Of a stretch of DNA of 64,000 nucleotides, positions 40,665 to 64,000 are shown one piece after another (within the stretch, counting starts at the first letter, position 1; the number at the start of each line of letters is the position of its first letter). Under the pieces are notes generated by a model. That model made no database searches. It saw nothing but the letters and a program-made list of their open reading frames with translations, and was not told the DNA's origin. The translations under genes were made by a program, and so were the position numbers. This DNA comes from Daphnia carinata (Eukaryota > Arthropoda > Branchiopoda > Diplostraca > Daphniidae), in the NCBI RefSeq assembly GCF_022539665.2, contig NC_081331.1:10447534-10511533 (forward strand), given 5' to 3'.

Positions 40665-41714
40665 GGCGTTTGACAGAATAAATCTAGCCCTTCTAAAAAT
40701 CTCGTTTTAATACCAATACGATCAAACAAGTGTTAAGATACTAGCGCTTGTTTTTTTATCAGCAATTTGAGAGATACGACATAGAACTCAAAGTTCAATC
40801 CCAGTGTCAGTCTGGTTGCCGAGTACATTGGCCATTATTTACGTTTTGAAGCCATCTTTTTCTAGGTACGATCGAAAAAAAAACATTCCGTAGTAGTAGT
40901 CAGGATCCGCTCGTTTGTCGTGGGGACCGCAGCTTTTTGTTTCGTGTTACATTTGCTCATAATTCTTGCATTAGATTCTGTTCTAACAATCCCATTTGAA
41001 ATTCAAGAGTAACCCCAAAAGAAAGTGCAACTTTTCGTAACTCTCGACGAACGTGGTTATCGTAATTCGAATTTGGATTGTCGGATTGATGTGCCACATG
41101 ACAGTGGCAAAAGGGAGGCCTAAGGCAAAAAAAACATCTAATAGTAAATTTTCAATTAGCTGTCAAAATAATTACGGTTCAAGATCACTACCCAGTATTC
41201 ACCGAGTTTTATTGTTATCTTAGCGCTTCGTGAGCTTTCATGTAAGTGCAATCGTTTTCCTATTTTCAACGGATTATTGTTTGTCTTATTCCTCAAGCAA
41301 TCATTTTAATACGAAAAATATAAATATTTTGCCGTTCAACTTGTTTTTGTTGTTGTTGTCGTCGTTTTTTTTTTTTTTTTTAGTTTCAGCTTTGATTTGA
41401 TTTTGTTTGTTTACTAAAATATCGATCATTTTCCTTTCGAAAAGTTCTTGGATTGCTCGCTTGGAGCGGAAAGAGCCATCTTTTGAGAGCACGAAGTTGC
41501 ACGAAGTACAAGTACAGTTTGGTGCCGGTTTCTTTCCTCTCTCGTTCTTTTTTGACCCGCACTCTATACGGACACACGTGGTTGTTAGGGTAAGTACGAA
41601 ATTATTCCCTAGTGTGAACCTTTTTACTATTAAGAAGCTATATAATACAAACTGTTTTTACAGCTTGCAAAATTCCTCTCTACTGAAGAAAATCCCGCAT
41701 TAAAAGGTTGTGAA
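40665..41714. promoter_or_regulatory. Divergent intergenic region between AGMO and La
   Basis: About 1.05 kb between start codons of two oppositely transcribed genes. A likely La 5' leader exon ends at a GTAAGT near 41590 and an acceptor lies near 41662. No coding exon is supported; the short minus-strand frames around 41301-41577 are K/N-rich shadows. Confidence 0.4.
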
Positions 41715-43352
41715 ATGGCTACAGTAAAACAGGAAAGTTCGGAAGTAGTTATCAAAACCGAACCAAAGGAGGAGAATACCAAACTTGATTCTCAAGAAAT
41801 TAATGTGAAGACCGAACCAAACGAAGAGAGGGCAGAGGACATCTCAGATAAACCAATTAATGTAAAAACTGAAGGTGATGCGACAAATGGGGATATGATT
41901 ACCAGCACAGCTGAAACTACTGAGCTAGATAATAAAATTATTCGCCAAGTTGAAGTAACAGAAACTCTATTCTTTTTCTGAGAATTAGAATAATATTCTT
42001 AATGTACTTTATTTTTAGTACTATTTTGGAGACTTCAATCTTCCAAGGGATAAGTTCCTGAAAGAACAAATTGGAGTTAATGATGGCTGGATCCCGATTG
42101 CGACCATGCTTAAATTTGCCCGTCTGTCCCAGCTGACAATGAGCCCTAAAGTTATCTTTAGTGCTTTGAAGAAATCTGATTCTGGTTTAATGGAAGTTGA
42201 TGAATCTGCATCTAAGATCCGCAGGTCAAAGAACAAACCTATTCCCGAAGAAACAGCAGACTATCTGGCTCAAGTTAAGGCCCGCACAATCTATTGTAAA
42301 GGTTTCCCTAAGGAAGGAATGTCAATTGATAAGCTTCTGGACTTTTTCAAAAGCTTCCCAACAGTTTTGAATATCAAAGTTTGTATTCTTTAGTTTTACC
42401 TTCTTTGCGAAAATTTAAAATGTGTTTTTTAATGTTCCCAGATGCGTTACTTCAAGACAAAGGATGAATCTACAAAGTTCAAAGGATCTGTCACTGCTAC
42501 TTTTGCTACAAAAGAAGAAGCTTCAAAGTTTATGTCACTTGAGTCTGTTAAGTATAATGATTACACTCTTCAACGGCAATGGAGGTATGAAACATTTTAG
42601 AAGTCTAGTTACCCCATATTTATATTTATGTCCTCAGTGTTGAATGGGAAAAAGAAAAGGAGCAGGAATACGAGGACCGACGAAAACGGAAGGAGAAAAA
42701 AGTATGTTTCTATTCATCATAAATGAATGTTAGAAATAATGAGTCTAAATTTAAAGATCACACAGGAAAATGGGAGTGCCACTAAACCTGATGAAAAGGT
42801 CACAGAGGAAAAAGAGAAAATTGTTTTGTCTCGTGGCACAGTTTTAAAACTAGTTAACCTCCCATCCGGTATCGACCGCGATGCAATTAAGCAAGGCTTT
42901 AGTACTTATCCAGCTGACATTGCTCACGTAGAAATCACTCCTGACAACACTGCCTTTGTACGACTTCGTGGGGAAAACGACGGAAAGATGGTACGCAAAA
43001 CAGTTTAGGATCGTACGTTAATGGTTCAAGAATGTAAGATTTTCATTGACATCCAAAGGTTTTGGACAAACTAGAAAACAAGAAGATTTCTATCAACGAC
43101 GCATCTGTAGAAGTGAGCGTTTTGGAAGGTGAAGAAGAAGAGACCTATTTGAAAAAAGCAGAAGACAATGTAAATAATCGAGCGAACATGGGTCGAGGTG
43201 GTTTCCGCGGACGAGGTGGACGGGGACGTGGCCGTGGTCGTGGTGGAAGAGGTGGTCGTGGAGGAGGCTATAAGGGTAAGGACCGAAAACGAGAAGGTTC
43301 ACTAAGCGGAGCTCATGGAGAGGGATCATCAAAAAGGAGTCGCGACGACTGA
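41715..43352 (+). CDS. La: La autoantigen homologue (La/SSB RNA-binding protein, 441 aa)
   Basis: Six exons: 41715-41954, 42019-42378, 42442-42584, 42638-42701, 42766-42990, 43059-43352. La binds the UUU-OH 3' end of new RNA polymerase III transcripts in the nucleus, protects them and chaperones their folding. An acidic N-terminal extension of about 70 residues has repeats like INVKTEPNEER. Then come the La motif ([20 protein letters not shown]), RRM1 (ARTIYCKGFPKEG ... TATFATKEEASKFM), a charged linker, an atypical C-terminal RRM (GTVLKLVNLPSGIDRDAIKQ), and an RGG-rich tail ending in a basic KRSRDD. Domain order matches animal La. The N-terminal extension with its VKTEP repeats is longer than in human La. 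Confidence 0.93.
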
Positions 43353-44866
43353 GTGATACCTCAATATCTAATTTCATGGAACTATTCCGATCCCAATGTT
43401 ATCCTTTTTTTTTGTTTTTTACTTGAATTTGTTTTGATTTTTTTTTCTTATCAAGAGTCATCCCTTTTTCATTAAATTCTTTCTACGGCAATCATTTCTC
43501 AAGATATCTTGACTGATTTTGATTTTTTTGTTGACTACATCGTGTGAATGAGAATGAAAAACGAGAAAATACAAATGCTTCATATGATGCTTGAAAGCAA
43601 ACAATATAATCTTAACAGAAAATTTTTTGAAACTTTTGAAGTTACTTTGACAATTGGATAAATGAATCATAAATATTATATTTAAGTTGACGAAGAAGAA
43701 AAATTACGAATGGAATTTTTGACATTTTACAATGTGTTTGTCTTACATACGGGTACTTACCCATTAAGAAAGTTGGCGGTCATTGCCGATAAGATGGCGC
43801 GGGAGTCGTAAGAAGAGAACTAAAGAAGATTCTCGAGGATTGGCCGGATCCGCCATCCAATAGCAAGACAGCTTCTAGTAGCCCAAGCGGTGACAAGGGA
43901 AAAAAGGGGAAGGGAAAGCCAGAAAAATTTTGCTTCCTCGCATTTTGGTCCAAAAAAGTTTTAAGAAGCAGAAATTTGCGAGTGTTAACATTTTTTAGTG
44001 TTTTGTGTCCATTCTTGTGCCTGTGAATTAACTGGAAGATTATACATTGGACTTGAAAAACGTTAGAAGGAATGATATGAAACTATCAGGTATTGTTTTG
44101 CATTGATTCGGCCTCTTGGTTCAAGACGAATCTTTTGGGGAAAAAAGAGCCAGTGAATTGGGAAAAGGCCCGCGTGGGTTTTTTCTTATAGATGTGTACT
44201 ATAATGGGAACATGTCTTGTACATATGCCTTAATTTTTGTGGTGTGTAGTAGACAGGACGAATGGCCGCACTTGTAAAACCGGGTTTGACCCGCACTAGA
44301 AGCAAATGCTGCTAGGTTGAAGTCTGCTCTCTTTTCTTCATCAGCCCTCCTTCAGATTTTTCAGTTGCCGTTCATTACTCGTATCTGACAAATTTGACTC
44401 ACTGAACATTCTGTACGCCATTCTTGGTAGCTTTTCCCCTTAAACCTTTTTTAGCATCTACCTCACTTACGAAAATTCTAGCTTTTTCATGACAATAAAC
44501 GTTAACCGAATATGCATCGAGACGGTTAGTGCGAAGAAGCGTGCAAGGGCAAAGCAAGGGAAAGGTTGTAGCTCTTATGTGTCTCATTCTGATTAGCATA
44601 AGCGTATGGCTTTTCCCCTGCAATGTCACTTGATGAGAACTGCTTATGGCATTGTGTCAATTTATGGCATAGACTAGCTAATTAACTAGGTTATATAGCT
44701 TCTAGTGTATTCCAATTTCTATCTTGACGAGAACTACTTGTCAACTAACTTTATATTTATTTCACAGGTTAACTGTTATTTATGCTGTAAGAATTATTTA
44801 TTTGCGCAAGTGCAAGTGTAACTCTGTATCATGGATTGGAGTTGAAGAGTAGAGCAGAGCAGAGCC
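43353..44866 (+). other. La 3' flank and 5' untranslated region of kismet
   Basis: No coding exon is supported. Around 43780-44089 a leader-like segment ends at CAG/GTATTG, and a good acceptor (TTTCACAG) at 44767 would join it to the exon carrying the kismet start codon. This is inferred from splice signals only. Confidence 0.4.
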
Positions 44867-60073
<15,207 letters not shown>

Positions 60074-61389
60074 CCTTTTTAAAAATAAAAATAGAAAAAA
60101 AATATCTGATGGAAATTGTGCTACACATCGTGCTGCTGCTTAATCTGATTCTCTGTTTTTTTTTGTGTATGTGTGGACACCAGTTAATCTCATTCATTTA
60201 GCTGATCCGAGCGACCGTAAAATGGCGACAACTAAAGGGAAAAAAAAACTGAAAAAAAAAAACTCGGCCACACTATCCCTTTTTTCTGATTTTCTTAGAC
60301 GTATTTATATCATTTCAAAAAGAATACCTTGTCGTGAATTGTCTGAAGGTTTTTTGTAAATATTTTTTCTCTGGTATCATCTGGCCGAATAATAAATAAA
60401 ATCCTCCCCTAGATTTATTTTTCTCGTCTTGACCTTCCATCTGAACATTACCTCTTCTTTATCTTTTTTCCCGTTGTAGAATCCCAATTTTTACGATAAC
60501 GTGAAAAATGAACACTGTCCAACTCCAACCCCTCCCATCTGTCTCTCTGTATCCCTGTCCCGTATTCCCTTACATTCAGTTGCTCGTGATTTTTTCCCCA
60601 TGACTTGATATTTGACAAATAAATCGCTTTTCATACTGGCGATTTATTTCCTGATTCATTCGCCGGCTGTCGGTCTACTAATTTACTTGAACTTGTGTCT
60701 TTACGTGTCTGTGTGTGCCGCGAGAACAAAAGGATTAAGTAAACGTAATTTAAAGCAAACGTCTTTTATGTTTTAATTTAGATACCTGGCGTATTTTGCA
60801 GTTGTTATTCGAATGAGTTATTTATTTTGTTTGGGATTAGGCAGGACATTCAATTGCACAATTAAACCACCAGTATAATACGACGCACGGCTAAAGTGTG
60901 CAGAAGTATAGAGATACCATAAAAAACACTATAAAAGTAGGCAATGTACGGTCTATTTTCTTGCAAATTCGTTCCTACGTCCTACAAATTGGTCGATCGC
61001 CTTCCGAAACTCAGGATCCTCGATTGTGCAGGTAGTCGGGAAGGGCATTTATTATTATTGATTTCCAACTTATCCAATCCCTTGAAATAGCCAACACGAG
61101 CTTTTAATATTCTCTCATAGATGTCTTTTGCCGTGGTTCCTCTGTCAAATTTCCTTTTTTTTGGCTCCTAAATCCTCACGGTTTTTTGTTTGCGTGGTCA
61201 GATAGGCTGTTGTTTATTTTGATAATGTACGAGTTGTTAGAATGGTGAATTAAAACCAAAATTAAAACATTTAAACCTAACCGCTAAACGTTCACCTCCG
61301 GTGTGTAAGCTACTGTTCAAACATCAGTGTTTCCTGCGTCGATCTTTACCGCCTAAAACTTCGTTCAAATACCTCTTCATATTTAAAGA
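60074..61389. other. Kismet 3' untranslated region and intergenic stretch
   Basis: Several poly(A) hexamers follow the kismet stop, notably overlapping AATAAA at 60391-60400 and another near 60618. No exon is supported between there and the next start codon; a 64-codon frame at 60165-60359 lies in the 3' UTR and is unlikely to be translated. Confidence 0.55.
60391..60400 (+). promoter_or_regulatory. Overlapping poly(A) signals of kismet
   Basis: AATAAATAAA contains two overlapping AATAAA hexamers about 320 bases past the stop codon. Confidence 0.55.
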
Positions 61390-63883
61390 ATGGAAATGGA
61401 TATGATAATTCCCCTAAATCTTAATTTAAGGAGGAAGCGAGAAAATTTTGAAGAAAATGAAGGCTCTTCCCCTTCAAAACCCATTTTGAAACCAGAACAA
61501 CCACAGAAGACATTGCCTGCATTCATTGAACGGGACAAAATAAGTAAAAACTTAAATCCTGACAATTACATGCAGAAACCGTCAAATCATCATGGAAATC
61601 TTAAGTATACCTATATTGTTGAACGAGATGATGGAGAAGAAATCAGTTTTCCTTCTCACATAATACGGTATACCAAAACAGAACCACAAATTTCGTACTG
61701 TGAGAACCCTCACTTTGTTAAAGGAGTATACCAGTCTAGAAAAGAAATTTTTGATGCTGCTGATGAAGACTCTAAGAGGACTATGCATGTTATTATGAAC
61801 AGCAACTCAGCATCCTGTCAAAACCGAGAATTTTTGGGAAGATACAGGAAGTGGTATGCAAGCAAGGAACTTTTTGTGGGCAAGGTTACAGAAGATTCTG
61901 AAAATCCACCTGTTTCTTTTGCTACTCAATGGGAAACTGATTCGGAAGAGGAGTCAGACTTTCGAGACCACGGAGATTACAACATGGATTTCCTCCCAAA
62001 ACCACCAGCTCACCTATTAAACACGAAGCTTATTTCAAAAGTAAAAATCAACAAAGTTGAATTGCCTTTCTTTGAAGATGATGACTTCCTAACAAGTCTC
62101 GTTTCCTCACAAACGAATGTGAAAAAAGAGGTTGCTTTGGATCCGCTAAAGCTCGAAACTAAAGACTTTCAAAAAGAATATTCTGATTTCATGCCAAGCC
62201 TGGAAAACTCCTGTGAAAAGCGGACTGTTTTTGGTTATGAAACGAAGGATATGTCAGACGAATCTTCTGCTTTCTTCAGCCGGAATCATGACAAAAAAGA
62301 AACAATTCATGAGGGAAAAGAAATTCAAGTTAAACAATCCAGTTCCCCTAACCCAAGCCTGGAAGATCATAAGGACACGCTACAAGTCGGACATGCGGTA
62401 AAGCTCGAGCCCAGTCAATCACCAATGCAATTCGATCGACACCTTGAAAATAAAAGCTCGTGGATAGAGAATAACGACAATGGAGACAGAAAACGCTGCG
62501 CACCTAGTCCCGACTGGGATGAAGAGTGGCGATCATCACGTTATCAGTCCTCCCGAGACGAGGGAAGAGGTACTTCACCCTCTCAAAGAAGAGATCCACG
62601 TACCTCAAATATCCACGCTAACATGGAAGATTGGGGAAAAAACAAAGAATGCAGTGATATGGCCGCAATGGAAACAACAGACCTAATGACATTAGACGCG
62701 AAAAGAATTTCTTTGGACGAACGATTGGAACTCGAATTGGGGATCAAAGTTGATTCTGAGGTGCCAATAACAACAATTATGCCATCCCCTGAATCAGCTG
62801 TCGAACATTTCTCATGGACCTTCGATTCGTATGGCATGTCAACCAGTCCAGTTAAACGGTAAAATTTCTATTTAAACTCGCGTTTGATTATTTTCATCGG
62901 AGTTTCACCAATGGTTTGATTCCTATTTAGGGCAAGAGGCTTTGGACCAAAGGCTGCTCCTCTCGGACCCTGGATTTTGCATTGTCGTAACAGAGCGCTT
63001 CCCGCTGCACCCTACATTCCCCCACACCTCCAGAGCGTACTCTATCAGCCATTGGTACGAATCATTCCTCCGAAGAAAGAAAATACAACACCAGAAGAAG
63101 TTCGGACGGAGAATAATGAAGAAAAAAATCCTGGTACCCAAACAGAGGACCTTGCAAAGCCTGATGGGGAAGTGAAAAAGGACTGGGATAAGGAGCTCAA
63201 AAATCTAGAAGCTGTGGCTAGTAATCTAGAAGTTGCAGATGAAACTGTGCTCGAGGCATTGGAGGAAAAACTGTTGCTGTTTGAAACATCCAACATTCTT
63301 CAGTCTGGGTAACAATCGTATCATACAACTGTATCAGACTTTGCTTTATTTTCACCATCTGTCTGATAGTGGTGATTCGCCTTCCCTTGAAGCCAAGGAG
63401 GAAAAGAATAAAGTGGTGAAAAGAGGAAAGCGTCCAAAACCACCACCGGTGGAGCTCAAGGAACCTGGAAAGGGAATATTGGTAATGCCTCGCATTAGCC
63501 TGTTGGATGAAGAAAGCGGCAACCAGAAAAAAACTGTCATATTTGCAGACAGCGTTCGCCCTGGTTATGGAACTTCGTCCGAAGATGAGGACGAACATAT
63601 ACGGTCTCCACCACCACCTGTCGTTCAGGTGACACCTCTTGCTGAGACATTACCCAAGAAGAAGATGAAAAAGGCCAAAAAGGAGAAGATTGTTGAAAAC
63701 GATTTTGATCCAGTTTTTGATCTCCTACCACCCCCTCCCCCTCCACCTGGGTCACCTCCACCAAAGGTCACAACTCCTGTATTGTCGCAAAGTCCACTTC
63801 CTCAAATTTTGTCAGATGCAACTATTGTCGCAGATGCACCCGTGGCGAGCTCACCTCAACTGATTGAATCGGGCGCATGTTGA
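61390..63883 (+). CDS. Unidentified 786-residue acidic and proline-rich protein, probably nuclear
   Basis: Three exons: 61390-62858, 62931-63308, 63370-63883, all in phase. I do not recognise the family. Visible features: a basic N-terminal patch (NLNLRRKRENFEE), an acidic central half with scattered SP/TP sites, a segment KRISLDERLELELGIKVDSE near residue 440 that may be a short helix, a moderately conserved-looking stretch (FGPKAAPLGPWILHCRNRAL ... APYIPPHLQSVLYQPLVRII), and a C-terminal part with KKTVIFADSVRPGYGTSSED, a Lys-rich run KKKMKKAKKEK (possible nuclear signal) and a run of Pro (LLPPPPPPPGSPPPK). Composition suggests a nuclear scaffold or RNA-processing cofactor, which is inference only. 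It follows kismet on the same strand by 1.3 kb. Confidence 0.75.
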
Positions 63884-63943
63884 CGGCACTGTGTAAATAA
63901 TCGATGTCATTTTCGGCTAAATCCCTGATTTTTTTTTAAGAGC

Positions 63944-63949
63944 AATAAA
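63944..63949 (+). promoter_or_regulatory. Poly(A) signal of the 786-residue protein gene
   Basis: AATAAA 61 bases after the stop codon, with T-rich sequence around it. Confidence 0.65.
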
Positions 63950-64000
63950 TTTGTTTAATTACAACAAAGAAAATTTATTTGAATGTCACCTTGGAAGGAA

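Overview
This is eukaryotic, animal nuclear DNA, most likely from a small arthropod genome such as a water flea (Daphnia-like crustacean). The reasons are intron-containing genes on both strands, mostly 55-85 nt introns, canonical GT-AG sites with a few GC-AG exceptions, compact gene spacing, and orthologues of conserved arthropod genes (Argonaute-1, Kismet/CHD7, MCM3, Rpn11, La). The genus is an inference; no sequence search was possible.

Layout: (1) 77-3847 (+): a secreted or membrane-anchored LEA-like repeat protein. (2) 3.9-7.0 kb: no gene, one tRNA-like element. (3) 6968-7953 (-): thiopurine methyltransferase-like enzyme. (4) 9105-10720 (-): ABHD2-type lipase with an apparent one-base frameshift. 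(5) 12785-13249 (-): partial Ly6/uPAR GPI-anchored protein. (6) 14811-20065 (+): Argonaute-1 with two candidate first exons and an optional 42-nt exon. (7) 23419-27236 (+): MCM3. (8) 28.8-30.7 kb: a degenerate BTB/POZ pseudogene and isolated coding-like islands. (9) 31325-33212 (-): unidentified Ser-rich protein. (10) 35032-36279 (-): Rpn11/PSMD14, nearly head-to-head with (11) 36725-37184 (+): mitochondrial ATPase inhibitor IF1. (12) 37724-40664 (-): alkylglycerol monooxygenase with two tandem, equal-length alternative last exons. (13) 41715-43352 (+): La protein. (14) 44867-60073 (+): a Kismet/CHD6-9 chromatin remodeller of about 4545 codons. (15) 61390-63883 (+): unidentified 786-residue acidic/proline-rich protein.

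The genes are mostly unrelated housekeeping and regulatory loci (small-RNA silencing, DNA replication, proteasome, chromatin, lipid metabolism); there is no operon or gene-cluster logic. Exon models were built by hand from splice sites, phase arithmetic and family conservation. Three places need one base removed and one in-frame TAG must be explained to keep conserved reading frames, so either the assembly carries small errors or this haplotype carries lesions. The most interesting signals are the 11-residue-quantised spacing in the LEA-like protein, the duplicated AGMO last exon, the AGO1 optional exon, and the TAG inside the Kismet ATPase domain.
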